The notes under the pieces: model-generated
What the model saw: the letters and a program-made list of their open reading frames with translations, nothing else
The model's database searches: none
What the model was told of the DNA's origin: nothing
Part shown: positions 35,098-43,797 of the stretch, piece by piece
How the letters are laid out: each line of letters begins with the position of its first letter
How positions within the stretch are numbered: the first letter of the stretch is position 1
Program-made: the position numbers and the translations under genes
Assembly (NCBI RefSeq): GCF_014243345.1
Contig: NZ_JACLZF010000002.1
Location: forward strand, 62,001-126,000
DNA length: 64,000 bases
Source: Robiginitalea sp. SC105
Lineage (GTDB): Bacteria; Bacteroidota; Bacteroidia; Flavobacteriales; Flavobacteriaceae
Direction: 5' to 3'

Positions 35098-35172
35098 TGG
35101 GATATACTGGATTCGAACCGGTGACCTCTGCCCTGTCAAGGCAGCGCTCTAAACCAACTGAGCTAATATCCC
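35098..35172 (-). tRNA. tRNA-Val (anticodon GAC)
   Basis: The minus strand folds as a 75-nt tRNA. The acceptor stem is GGGATAT/ATATCCC, the D-arm contains AGCTCAGTTGGTTTAGAGC, and the anticodon stem is CTGCC/GGCAG around TTGACAG, giving GAC. The T-arm contains GGTTCGAATCC, and the discriminator is A. CCA is not encoded. It reads GUC/GUU codons. Confidence 0.93.
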
Positions 35173-35221
35173 CGAAGGCGGTGCAAGATCGTAAAAATAT
35201 CGCAGAGCGTAAAGTACCCGG

Positions 35222-35731
35222 TTAAGAATCCGACAATTTGTTTTCGACAAAGGTCGTACAGGGCCCGCAGGACCTGCGCAGGTGGTGTCCCAGCAAATCG
35301 TACCGGTTTTCCCTCAGGCCGGATACCACCACGTATTCAGCGGGCATATTTTGCAGGATTTTGGCGATCATCGGCCCCGAGTGTTCGGTAAGGGTGTAGT
35401 TGATCCGGCATCCCGAACAGCGGAGCACCAGCAGGTTGTCCCGGTGGTCCCAGAGTTCCAGGTTACGGCTCCCGCATTTGCTGCAATGTCCCTGGTCTTC
35501 CTTCCAGCGGTTGAGGCAATACTGAACAATGAGGTGGCTTCGGATGGCATCGGAATGCGAACGAAGCCATTGGCGTTTGACGCGTTGCTGGCGGGGGATT
35601 TCAAAGAAATGGTAAATGCCGGCTGTGAGCACTGCGGCACCGGATGTGGCAATAAGGAGGCTGGGCCCGACCGTGGAAAGGAAGGAAGCCAGAAGCAGGA
35701 GACCCGTTGAGAGGGGGAGCGTACATATCAT
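35222..35731 (-). CDS. Membrane-anchored zinc-ribbon protein of unknown function
   Basis: 169 residues from the ATG at 35731 (MICTLPLSTGLLLLASFLST); the open frame extends upstream, but this start puts two hydrophobic segments (about 5-45) at the N-terminus. The soluble part has a zinc ribbon with two CxxC pairs (HCSKCGSRNLELW and LRCSGCRINYTL), plus Cys in RRSCGPCTTF near the end. No function recognised. It is separated by about 100 bp from murF upstream on the same strand. Confidence 0.6.
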   Translation of the reverse strand: MICTLPLSTGLLLLASFLSTVGPSLLIATSGAAVLTAGIYHFFEIPRQQRVKRQWLRSHSDAIRSHLIVQYCLNRWKEDQGHCSKCGSRNLELWDHRDNLLVLRCSGCRINYTLTEHSGPMIAKILQNMPAEYVVVSGLRENRYDLLGHHLRRSCGPCTTFVENKLSDS

Positions 35732-35828
35732 AATCCGGGGCTTTTCAACGAGGACGCGGAAGGTAATAAACTGGTTATGAGCCGGGCAAGGAAGCGGCAG
35801 TTTTAACGAAATTTTAAGATCCCTGCAC

Positions 35829-37103
35829 TCAGAGGACCTCCAGAACACGTTCCAATGCCATCCCCCGGGACCCTTTAATGAGCAGGGTTGCAGGCGCTTC
35901 GATGGGTCTGGCCTTCAATTCGGAAACCAGGGACTCAAAATCCGGATACCGGGATACCGGCAGCCCGGTCTCATAAAAATTCCGGCCCACCAGGTAGAGT
36001 TGGTCGGGCCTTTGCTGAAGGGCCAATTGGGCGATCTTTTCATGCTCTGTTGCCGCATCCGCACCGAGTTCGAACATATCCCCAAGGATGATAATTTTCC
36101 TGGGGGCATCCAGGGCGGCAAAATGCTCCAGGGCAGCCGCCATACTGGTCGGGTTTGCATTGTAGGCATCAAGGACAATGCGCAATTGTCCCCGCTCCAG
36201 CATTTGGGAGCGGTTGTTTTCAGAGCGGTAGGCCTCCAGGGCTTCGGCTATGCCCTCCAGGGGTACGCCGAAATAGGTGCCGATAAAGGCAGCTGCTGCA
36301 CAGTTGGTGAAATTGTAGTTCCCGATGAGCCCGGTATGAATCTCTCTTCCCCTTACTTCTAGGCTTACGGTGGAACCTCCCGTTAGGTTGCGGATGACCT
36401 CGAATGCCGGATTCGTAATGGAAAACCCTGCCTGGTTTCCGTATTCGCCCAACTTTTCGACCTGTATGGGATCATCGGCATTCATGAAGACTGTCCCACC
36501 ATTTTCCATTAAAAATCGGTACAGTTCGGTTTTGCCCTTTACGACCCCTTCGACCCCCCCGAAGCCTTCCAGGTGGGCCTTTCCAAAATTGGTTATATAA
36601 CCGTAATCCGGCCGGGCAATCTCGCTTAGGAATCCGATTTCCCCCTGGTGGTTGGCCCCCATCTCGATGACCGCCATTTCCGTTTCCCGGGTAATGCGCA
36701 GCAGGGTCAGGGGAACGCCTATGTGGTTGTTGAGGTTGCCCCTGGTGGCCAGCGTCCTGAATTTTTTGGATAGTACGGCGGCAATCAGCTCCTTGGTGGT
36801 GGTTTTCCCATTGCTGCCTGTCAGCCCGATAATGCGTGCCTTGCTGTGCATCCTGTGGTGGGTGGCCAGTTGCTGCAGGGCCGTAAGCGTATCCGCCACG
36901 CGGATGCAGCGCGGCTCCCCGGGAAAATCCTCATCCACCACGGAAAAAGCCGCCCCTTTGGCGAGGGCTTCGATGGCAAAATCGTTTCCGTTGAAATTAG
37001 GGCCTTTGAGGGCGAAAAAAATCCCGTTTTCCGGGATGCTCCGGCTGTCGGTACTCACCTTTGGGTGCTTCAGGAACAGGGCGTGGAGGGCTTCTGTGGT
37101 CAT
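35829..37103 (-). CDS. murF: UDP-N-acetylmuramoyl-tripeptide--D-alanyl-D-alanine ligase
   Basis: 424 residues. Mur ligase motifs: N-terminal ALKGPNFNGNDF, P-loop GLTGSNGKTTTKEL, EMGANHQGEIGFLSEIARPD, the central NADD block, the NYNFTNCAAAA segment and the C-terminal YNANPTSMAAAL...GDMFELG. It adds D-Ala-D-Ala to the peptidoglycan precursor in the cytoplasm. Other mur genes are not nearby. The gldJ terminator lies just upstream on the same strand, so murF probably has its own promoter. Confidence 0.96.
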   Translation of the reverse strand: MTTEALHALFLKHPKVSTDSRSIPENGIFFALKGPNFNGNDFAIEALAKGAAFSVVDEDFPGEPRCIRVADTLTALQQLATHHRMHSKARIIGLTGSNGKTTTKELIAAVLSKKFRTLATRGNLNNHIGVPLTLLRITRETEMAVIEMGANHQGEIGFLSEIARPDYGYITNFGKAHLEGFGGVEGVVKGKTELYRFLMENGGTVFMNADDPIQVEKLGEYGNQAGFSITNPAFEVIRNLTGGSTVSLEVRGREIHTGLIGNYNFTNCAAAAFIGTYFGVPLEGIAEALEAYRSENNRSQMLERGQLRIVLDAYNANPTSMAAALEHFAALDAPRKIIILGDMFELGADAATEHEKIAQLALQQRPDQLYLVGRNFYETGLPVSRYPDFESLVSELKARPIEAPATLLIKGSRGMALERVLEVL

Positions 37104-37114
37104 GGAGGTAAATA

Positions 37115-37144
37115 TAAAAAGCCCCGGACATTGCCGGGGCCTTT
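37115..37144 (-). terminator. Terminator of gldJ
   Basis: Stem GCCCCGG / CCGGGGC (37121-37127 with 37134-37140). On the minus strand it is followed by TTTTTATATT, 29 bp after the gldJ stop codon. Confidence 0.88.
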
Positions 37145-37172
37145 TATTAAATTTTTATGGTATCCGAACGTA

Positions 37173-38834
37173 CTAGCGGACTTTTTTCCCGCGAACGGTT
37201 TTGTTCTTGGTTTTGGATTTGGATCCCACCCGCGACATGGCGCAGCGGAAGCCGATGTAATCGGTGGCCATATATTGCGGCAGGTAGCGGCGCTGGGCCG
37301 GATCCAGCCAGTAGGCCCGGTCCCTCCAGGAACCTCCCTTGTACACACGCACCTCGTCATTGATCAGGCTGGTGCGGTGGTTGCTCTCGTCGTACTGACG
37401 GACCAACTTACCGGCAGAATCCCGTTCGACAGAGTGTTTGGGAGAGTTGTACATGGCTGGCTTCTCCTCGTCTTCGCCATAGAAATCTGCGAACCGTGAG
37501 GAACTCGGGTCCCCGTCGCGGTACCCGCGATTATCTGATTTGGAGAAATTGGTCCGCAGGTAGGTTTCCTGCTCATCCACAGCCACCATTTTAACCTCCC
37601 CGGGCAGGTTGACGGCTACCACTTTTCCTGTGGGCAGCGTATCGTAGATAATGCTGTCGCGCAGTACCTGTACTTTTCCGTCTTCCCCGATCGCGGCTTT
37701 CATAAAGATGTTGCCTCGGAAATAGTTAAAGTCGCTGATTTCGTCATCCACGATCGGCCGGTAGACATCCGCTACCCATTCGGCCACGTTTCCGGCCATA
37801 TCATAGAGGCCCAGGTCGTTGGGTTTATAGGACTTGACCTCGGCGGTAATATCCGCGCCGTCGTCTGACCATCCGGCAATCCCGCCGTAATCACCCTTGC
37901 CTTGTTTGAAGTTGGCGAGCTGGTCGCCCCGTCCGACACGCTGGCCATTCCGGGTATAATCCCCGTCCCATGGATATTTCTTGCGCCCGCGGTAGTTGTT
38001 GTACTCCCGGGAGCCCTGAAGCGCCTGGGCGGCGTATTCCCATTCCGTTTCCGTTGGCAGGCGGTATTCCGGCATGATGATGCCCGTGCTCCGCTTGGCA
38101 AAAACAGGTACGGAATCCTTTTGGGCCTTCCCGGTAAGGGAATCGATCTGCCCGCCATAGACGGACCCGGGGCGGTTCAGGTAGGCCTCCGTGCTGAAGG
38201 TCCCCCCAATTTCCCCGTTCATAGCCCGGTACTTAACATCCTCGGCGAGGTATCCTTCCCGCTCTAGCATGGCTTCGTTCACGCGGTCGGTACGCCATTC
38301 GGCAAATTGTACGGCCTGCACCCAGTTGACACCCACCACCGGATATTCCGCATAGGCGGGGTGGCGCAGGTAATTGTTGGTCATCGTTTCATTGAACCCG
38401 AGGCGGTTCCTCCATACCAGGGTATCGGGCAGGGCGCCTTCATAGATCGCCGTGTATTGAGGGTTCTCAGGAGGATAAACACTTTTCAGGTAATCGAGGT
38501 ATTCCAGGTACATGACGTTGGTCACCTCGGTTTCGTCCATATAGAACGACTGCACGTGCTGCGTGGTGGGGGTGTTGTTCCAGTCGTGCATCACGTCGTC
38601 CTGAAGCTTTCCTTTCGTGAAGGTTCCCCCTTCTACGAATACCAGGCCCGGTGCCGTTTCCTGCTCCTTAAAGTCGGTGTTGTACTGGAAGCCGCCTTCC
38701 TTGGCGTTGATCTTCCAGCCCGTCGCCCGGGAGGTATTCTTGCCTCCCCCTCCGGAGTTCTTGCAACTCTGCAGGCTCAGGGAACCGGCGATAACGGCTG
38801 CCGACAGTAATGCGCTGATTCGTGTTCGTTTCAT
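37173..38834 (-). CDS. gldJ: Gliding motility lipoprotein GldJ
   Basis: 553 residues. The lipoprotein signal (AAVIAGSLSLQSCKN) is followed by an FGE-sulfatase (SUMF1-like) fold: FVEGGTFTKGK, FYMDETEVTNVMYLEYL, YPVVGVNWVQAVQFAEWRT, YRLPTETEWEYAAQA, YDMAGNVAEWVADVYRP, and GGSWRDRAYWLDPAQRRYL. The basic tail (SKTKNKTVRGKKVR) is typical. GldJ is required for gliding and T9SS function, and its C-terminal end stabilises GldK. It is next to murF as in other Flavobacteriaceae. Confidence 0.95.
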   Translation of the reverse strand: MKRTRISALLSAAVIAGSLSLQSCKNSGGGGKNTSRATGWKINAKEGGFQYNTDFKEQETAPGLVFVEGGTFTKGKLQDDVMHDWNNTPTTQHVQSFYMDETEVTNVMYLEYLDYLKSVYPPENPQYTAIYEGALPDTLVWRNRLGFNETMTNNYLRHPAYAEYPVVGVNWVQAVQFAEWRTDRVNEAMLEREGYLAEDVKYRAMNGEIGGTFSTEAYLNRPGSVYGGQIDSLTGKAQKDSVPVFAKRSTGIIMPEYRLPTETEWEYAAQALQGSREYNNYRGRKKYPWDGDYTRNGQRVGRGDQLANFKQGKGDYGGIAGWSDDGADITAEVKSYKPNDLGLYDMAGNVAEWVADVYRPIVDDEISDFNYFRGNIFMKAAIGEDGKVQVLRDSIIYDTLPTGKVVAVNLPGEVKMVAVDEQETYLRTNFSKSDNRGYRDGDPSSSRFADFYGEDEEKPAMYNSPKHSVERDSAGKLVRQYDESNHRTSLINDEVRVYKGGSWRDRAYWLDPAQRRYLPQYMATDYIGFRCAMSRVGSKSKTKNKTVRGKKVR

Positions 38835-39250
38835 CTGTATTTAGGACTTAGGTTCATGTCAGACCGTACAAGCCGGTCTGCTGGTTACTGACAATTTGTA
38901 AATTGGTTTCTCGGCTAATACAACGGGCAAAAGCCTATTATATTTTACCAGTTGCCAAAATTTACCGACCGGAAAGCCAGAGGCCCGCCGGTGGGGTTAT
39001 CTTTCCAATGATAACGGGTAAATACAGGTTATAGTATGCTTTGGAAATTACTTTTTGGAGGGCTGCATCCGGCCAGTCAAATCCTGAACCGTAAGGTGCG
39101 GATGGTTCAGCTGCCCAATTTGTCACACCGGGAATTGGTGCCGACAGGCAAGATTTCGTCGATTATCTCGTTTTAGAACAATACATCGAGAAAAATTAAG
39201 TTATTCAGAATTCTGTAGGAAGTTTGCAAATAGTTTATATGTTTGGTAGC
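38835..39250. other. 416 bp divergent intergenic region between gldJ and porV
   Basis: It holds the promoters of gldJ (minus) and porV (plus). In Flavobacterium johnsoniae porU lies between these two genes; here no part of a PorU reading frame is visible. A 46-codon open frame (39036-39176, MLWKLLFGGLHPASQ...) is not recognisable as a gene. No FNR-like operator is present. Confidence 0.6.
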
Positions 39251-40396
39251 ATGAAGAAAATCAGCTTACTCCTCCTCCTGGCAATTGGGGTTAAAACCAT
39301 GGCCCAGGAAGGAGAACGCGTTATTACCACTGCGGTACCTTTCCTGACCATTGCCTCGGACGCCCGGGCTTCGGGGATGGGCGATGTGGGGGTAGCCACC
39401 AGTACGGACGCCTTTTCCCAGCAATGGAACCCTGCCAAGTTTGCTTTTGCAGACCGGAAAATGGGGGTGGGGATCAGCTATACGCCCTACCTGGAGAGCA
39501 TCATCACGGATATCGCGTTGCTCAACGGTAGTTATTTCAACAAAATCAACGAACGTAGTGCTTTCGCAGTCTCCATCCGGTATTTTACGCTTGGGGAGAT
39601 CGAATTGCGGAATACCTTCCAGGAGAACGGCACTACCGTCAAGCCGAACGAACTGGCTATCGACGGATCCTATGCACTGAAGCTGAGCGAAACTTTTTCC
39701 ATGGCAGTTGCAGGCCGGTTTATCAACTCCAACCTGGAAATCCCGCAACTGGATAATGCCGTACAGGCCGGAAGCACCTTTGCCGTGGATATTGCAGGGT
39801 ATTACCGGGGGCCGGAGAAGGCCTATGACAGTTTTGACGGGCGCTGGCGTGGCGGGTTCAATATTTCCAACCTGGGCGGTAAAATAAAATACGACGACGG
39901 GGGGCAGGAAAACTTTCTTCCTACCAACCTGGCCCTGGGCGGCGGGTTCGATTTCATCTTCGATATGGACAATGTCCTTGCCCTGACCGGGGAGATCAAC
40001 AAATTACTGGTGCCCACCCCCCAGGATTTTGACGGGGATGGCGACCTGGATGCGGAGGACAACCAGGAATACCAGAATATCGGCTTTTTCGAAGGGGTGT
40101 TTAAATCCCTTGGGGATGCCCCGGACGGATTTGGGGAAGAGCTAAAGGAAATGACCTGGGCGCTGGGTGCCGAGTACAGATACCGCGATCAGTTCATGCT
40201 GCGGGGCGGGTATTTCAACGAATCGGAAGATAAGGGATTCCGGAAATTTTTCAGCCTGGGTGCTGGCTTCCGCTACAGCAATGTTCAGATAGACCTGTCG
40301 TACCTGTTTTCCACTGCCCAGGTGCGCAACCCTCTGGAGAATACACTTCGCTTTTCCCTCAGTTTCCACCTGGGAGAAGAGTTCTACAACGACTGA
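39251..40396 (+). CDS. porV: T9SS outer-membrane protein PorV (LptO)
   Basis: 381 residues from the ATG at 39251 (MKKISLLLLLAIGVKTMAQ signal). The FadL-like beta-barrel pattern typical of PorV is clear: AVPFLTIASDARASGMGDVG near the N-terminus, FSQQWNPAKFAF, regular amphipathic strands, an acidic DFDGDGDLDAEDNQEY loop and the ending LSFHLGEEFYND. PorV shuttles T9SS cargo to the attachment complex and pairs with the sortase PorU. The giant CTD protein at 7.4 kb would be a substrate. Confidence 0.93.
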   Translation: MKKISLLLLLAIGVKTMAQEGERVITTAVPFLTIASDARASGMGDVGVATSTDAFSQQWNPAKFAFADRKMGVGISYTPYLESIITDIALLNGSYFNKINERSAFAVSIRYFTLGEIELRNTFQENGTTVKPNELAIDGSYALKLSETFSMAVAGRFINSNLEIPQLDNAVQAGSTFAVDIAGYYRGPEKAYDSFDGRWRGGFNISNLGGKIKYDDGGQENFLPTNLALGGGFDFIFDMDNVLALTGEINKLLVPTPQDFDGDGDLDAEDNQEYQNIGFFEGVFKSLGDAPDGFGEELKEMTWALGAEYRYRDQFMLRGGYFNESEDKGFRKFFSLGAGFRYSNVQIDLSYLFSTAQVRNPLENTLRFSLSFHLGEEFYND

Positions 40397-40420
40397 CCCG
40401 GAACCAAACGAATTTACTGG

Positions 40421-40448
40421 AACCTGCCCGAACCGGGCAGGTTTTTTT
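40421..40448 (+). terminator. Terminator of porV
   Basis: Stem AACCTGCCCG / CGGGCAGGTT with loop AAC, followed by T7. It ends about 35 bp before the cdd start. Confidence 0.92.
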
Positions 40449-40482
40449 ATGACCGGCCCGGCCAAAAACGTATCTTTCAACT

Positions 40483-40965
40483 ATGGAGAAACGACATATT
40501 GGTTTTGACCTGATCGTATATGCGGACCCTTCCGGGCTGCCGCAGGAAGACCAGGAACTGCTCCGGGCCGCCCGGGAGGCGACCTCCGGGTCCTATTCCC
40601 CGTATTCCCGTTTCCGGGTAGGGGCCGCCCTGAGGCTGGCCACGGGGGAAACGGTCATTGGCAGCAATCAGGAAAACGCCTCTTTTCCTTCGGGCCTTTG
40701 TGCAGAGCGGGTGGCTGTTTTCCAGGCTGGCGCTCGTTTTCCCGGTGCGGAAATACTGGCGCTGGCCATCTACGCGAGCGCCCCAGACGGGAAACCGCAC
40801 CCGCCCGCTGCCCCCTGTGGCAATTGCCGGCAATCCCTACTGGAATACGAGCACCGGCAGGAATCCCCTATCCGCATTTTGTTGCATGCCGGCCGGGAGG
40901 TCTATGAATGCCCGTCGGTAGGGGCGGTGCTCCCCCTGGGATTCGATCCGGGATTCCTTTCCTGA
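40483..40965 (+). CDS. cdd: Cytidine deaminase
   Basis: 160 residues. Substrate and zinc motifs are complete: SYSPYSRFRVGAAL, GSNQENASFPSGLCAERVAVF (CAE, zinc Cys and catalytic Glu) and PCGNCRQSLLEY (two zinc Cys). The enzyme deaminates cytidine/deoxycytidine in pyrimidine salvage. Its -7 box TATCTTTC (40471-40478) predicts transcription starting at the A of the ATG, so the mRNA may be leaderless. Confidence 0.95.
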   Translation: MEKRHIGFDLIVYADPSGLPQEDQELLRAAREATSGSYSPYSRFRVGAALRLATGETVIGSNQENASFPSGLCAERVAVFQAGARFPGAEILALAIYASAPDGKPHPPAAPCGNCRQSLLEYEHRQESPIRILLHAGREVYECPSVGAVLPLGFDPGFLS

Positions 40966-41111
40966 AGCCATCGGGCGCGCGGGAAAACCATATCGGATTA
41001 TCCATTTTTCCGTGAATGATTTAATATGTATTTTTGCTTCCCTAGCCCGGGGGAATCCACCGCATTCAGGCATTCCCGAGCCACCGCGTGCTGGCTTCAA
41101 AAACAGACTCA

Positions 41112-42110
41112 ATGAAAAAAATCACCAAAGAAGTATATCTACAATGGTATGAGGATATGCTGTTCTGGCGTAAGTTCGAGGATAAGCTCGCCGCCGTATA
41201 TATCCAGCAGAAAGTCCGGGGCTTCCTGCACCTGTACAACGGCCAGGAGGCCGTACTCGCGGGTTCCCTGCACGCCATGGATATGGAGAAGGACCGGATG
41301 ATAACGGCCTACCGAAACCACGTGCAGCCCATCGGGCTGGGGGTAGACCCGAAAAGGGTAATGGCCGAGTTGTACGGAAAGGTGACCGGCACTTCCAAGG
41401 GAATGGGTGGATCCATGCATATTTTTTCAAAGGAACACCGCTTCTACGGCGGGCACGGCATTGTTGGGGGACAGATCCCGCTTGGGGCGGGGCTCGCCTT
41501 TGCCGATAAATATTTTGAGCGTGACGCCGTTACGCTCTGTTACATGGGGGATGGCGCCGTCCGCCAGGGAAGCCTCCACGAAACCTTCAACCTGGCCATG
41601 CTCTGGCAGTTGCCGGTGGTTTTTATTTGTGAGAACAACGGATATGCGATGGGTACCTCTGTGGCACGGACCTCCCATTCCACTGAAATCTGGAAACTCG
41701 GACTGGGCTACGAAATGCCCTGCGGCCCGGTAGACGGCATGGACCCCGTCACGGTGGCAGAAGAAGTCTACAAGGCGGTGGATCGGGCGCGAACCGGAGG
41801 GGGGCCTACCTTCCTGGAGATGAAGACTTACCGCTACAGGGGACATTCCATGTCGGATGCCCAACATTACCGGACCAAAGAGGAGGTTGAAGAATACAAG
41901 AAAATCGATCCGATTACCCAGGTACTCGATGTGATCAAGGACAAGAGATATGCCACGGACGAGGAAATCGCGGCTATCGACAAGCGGGTAAAAGACCGGG
42001 TCAAGGAATGTGAGAAATTTGCGGAAAAGTCGGATTTCCCGCCGGTAGAACAATTGTACGAGACCGTTTACGAACAGGAGGATTATCCGTTCCTGTCGCA
42101 TAAATTATAA
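41112..42110 (+). CDS. pdhA: Pyruvate dehydrogenase E1 component, alpha subunit
   Basis: 332 residues from the ATG at 41112 (MKKITKEVYLQWYEDMLFWR). Thiamine-diphosphate motif GDGAVRQGSLHETFNLAMLW...NNGYAMGTSV, GKGMGGSMHIF-like block (TSKGMGGSMH) and the phosphorylation-loop equivalent TYRYRGHSMSDAQHYR are present. It decarboxylates pyruvate together with an E1-beta subunit, which is not next to it. TATTTTTG at 41029 is a good -7 box, leaving a 71-nt leader. pdhC starts 10 bp downstream. Confidence 0.95.
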   Translation: MKKITKEVYLQWYEDMLFWRKFEDKLAAVYIQQKVRGFLHLYNGQEAVLAGSLHAMDMEKDRMITAYRNHVQPIGLGVDPKRVMAELYGKVTGTSKGMGGSMHIFSKEHRFYGGHGIVGGQIPLGAGLAFADKYFERDAVTLCYMGDGAVRQGSLHETFNLAMLWQLPVVFICENNGYAMGTSVARTSHSTEIWKLGLGYEMPCGPVDGMDPVTVAEEVYKAVDRARTGGGPTFLEMKTYRYRGHSMSDAQHYRTKEEVEEYKKIDPITQVLDVIKDKRYATDEEIAAIDKRVKDRVKECEKFAEKSDFPPVEQLYETVYEQEDYPFLSHKL

Positions 42111-42120
42111 GATACAGCAG

Positions 42121-43797
42121 ATGGCAGAAATCATTAAAATGCCCCGGCTCAGCGATACCATGGAAGAAGGAACCGTGGCCAAGTGGCTGAAGAAAGTCGG
42201 AGACAAGGTGGAAGAAGGCGATATCCTCGCGGAGATCGAAACCGACAAGGCGACCATGGAATTTGAATCCTTCTACGAAGGAACGCTGCTCCATATCGGC
42301 ATCGAGGAAGGTGACGGGGCCCCAGTGGATGCGTTGTTGGCTATTGTAGGCAAGGAGGGGGAAGACATTTCTGCACTTCTCGATGGAGGTGCTGGCGGAT
42401 CCGGGAAAACTGAAGGCGACAAGGAACCCGAAAGTAAATCCGGAGCCGGGGAGAAAGCGCCGGAACCGAAGAAAGGCCAAAAAAGCGAAATCCCGGAAGG
42501 CGTCGAGATCGTAAGGATGCCGCGCCTGAGCGACACTATGGAGGAAGGTACGGTCGCCAGCTGGATCAAGAAGAAGGGCGACAAGGTGGAAGAAGGGGAT
42601 ATCCTGGCCGAGATAGAAACGGACAAGGCCACCATGGAATTTGAGTCTTTCTACTCGGGCACCCTTTTGTACATCGGCATCGATGAAGGAGAATCGGCCC
42701 CGGTGGATTCGGTCCTGGCTGTTATTGGCCCGGAAGGCACCGATGTGGATGCCGTCTTGAGTGGCGGAGCGGATTCCGGATCGGGCTCTGAGGGCCCGGC
42801 AGAAGATTCAGGCCCCGTCGAAGCATCTTCCACGGCTGCGGATAGCAAGCCCGGCGCAGGAGATGCGACCCCCCAGACAACTTCAGGGGACAGCGCTTCG
42901 GAAGACGGGCGGATTTTTGTATCGCCCCTGGCCCGTAAAATGGCGGAAGACAAGGGAATCGACCTGAAAGAGGTTTCCGGATCCGGGGACAACGGCAGGA
43001 TCGTGAAGCGGGATATCGAAAACTTTACCCCGTCTGCCAAACCGGCGGTAGTTGCCCAGGCACCTGCCGGACAAGCGGCACCAGCGCCTGCCGCTATCAT
43101 GGCTCCGGCCGGTGAGGAGTCCACGGAAGAGGTCAAGAATTCCCAGATGCGCAAGGTGATCGCCAAAAGGTTGAGCGAATCCAAGTTCACTGCCCCGCAC
43201 TACTACCTGACCATTGAGGTCGATATGAGCGAGGCCATGGCCTCACGGGCACGGATCAACGAATTGCCGGACACCAAGGTTTCCTTCAACGATATGGTCG
43301 TGAAGGCCTGCGCCATGGCTTTGCGGAAGCACCCCCAGGTGAACACCTCATGGAATGGCGATACCACACGCTATAACGGTCACGTTCATATAGGCGTGGC
43401 AGTGGCTGTGGAGGATGGCCTGGTCGTACCCGTACTGAAATTCACCGACCAGATGAGCCTGACCACCATTGGTTCCGCCGTCAAGGACCTGGCCGGGCGC
43501 GCACGCAACAAGAAACTGACCCCCGCCGAAATGGAGGGAAGCACTTTCACGGTTTCGAACCTGGGGATGTTCGGCATCCGCGAGTTCACATCCATCATCA
43601 ACCAGCCGAATTCTGCCATCCTGTCTGTCGGGGCCATTGTGGAGAAACCCGTCGTGAAGGACGGGCAGATCGCAGTGGGCAATACGATGACCATTACCCT
43701 GGCTTGTGACCATCGCACGGTGGACGGGGCCACCGGTGCGCAATTCCTGCAAACGCTGCGGTCCTATCTGGAATACCCGGTAACCATGCTGGCGTGA
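42121..43797 (+). CDS. pdhC: Pyruvate dehydrogenase E2 (dihydrolipoamide acetyltransferase), two lipoyl domains
   Basis: 558 residues. Two lipoyl domains with ETDKATMEFESF (Lys lipoylated) at about 43 and 180 are joined by Ala/Glu/Gly-rich linkers. An E3/E1-binding domain follows (VSPLARKMAEDKGIDLKEVSG, about 262-298), then the catalytic acyltransferase domain with active-site His in DHRTVDGA near the C-terminus. It forms the core of the pyruvate dehydrogenase complex with PdhA. The last stop codon overlaps the start of the M28 peptidase. Confidence 0.96.
   Translation: MAEIIKMPRLSDTMEEGTVAKWLKKVGDKVEEGDILAEIETDKATMEFESFYEGTLLHIGIEEGDGAPVDALLAIVGKEGEDISALLDGGAGGSGKTEGDKEPESKSGAGEKAPEPKKGQKSEIPEGVEIVRMPRLSDTMEEGTVASWIKKKGDKVEEGDILAEIETDKATMEFESFYSGTLLYIGIDEGESAPVDSVLAVIGPEGTDVDAVLSGGADSGSGSEGPAEDSGPVEASSTAADSKPGAGDATPQTTSGDSASEDGRIFVSPLARKMAEDKGIDLKEVSGSGDNGRIVKRDIENFTPSAKPAVVAQAPAGQAAPAPAAIMAPAGEESTEEVKNSQMRKVIAKRLSESKFTAPHYYLTIEVDMSEAMASRARINELPDTKVSFNDMVVKACAMALRKHPQVNTSWNGDTTRYNGHVHIGVAVAVEDGLVVPVLKFTDQMSLTTIGSAVKDLAGRARNKKLTPAEMEGSTFTVSNLGMFGIREFTSIINQPNSAILSVGAIVEKPVVKDGQIAVGNTMTITLACDHRTVDGATGAQFLQTLRSYLEYPVTMLA

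Noticed and set aside
35098-35172. tRNA-Val as an attachment site for a mobile element
   Set aside because: No integrase gene and no direct repeat of the tRNA 3' end were seen in the flanking sequence.
39036-39176. 46-codon open frame between gldJ and porV as a porU remnant
   Set aside because: The translated sequence (MLWKLLFGGLHPASQ...) shows no resemblance to PorU and the frame is too short to support a gene.
40449-40462. ATGACcggcCCGGC as an operator for cdd
   Set aside because: The right half is absent and its spacing to TATCTTTC is wrong; the sequence lies directly after the porV terminator.
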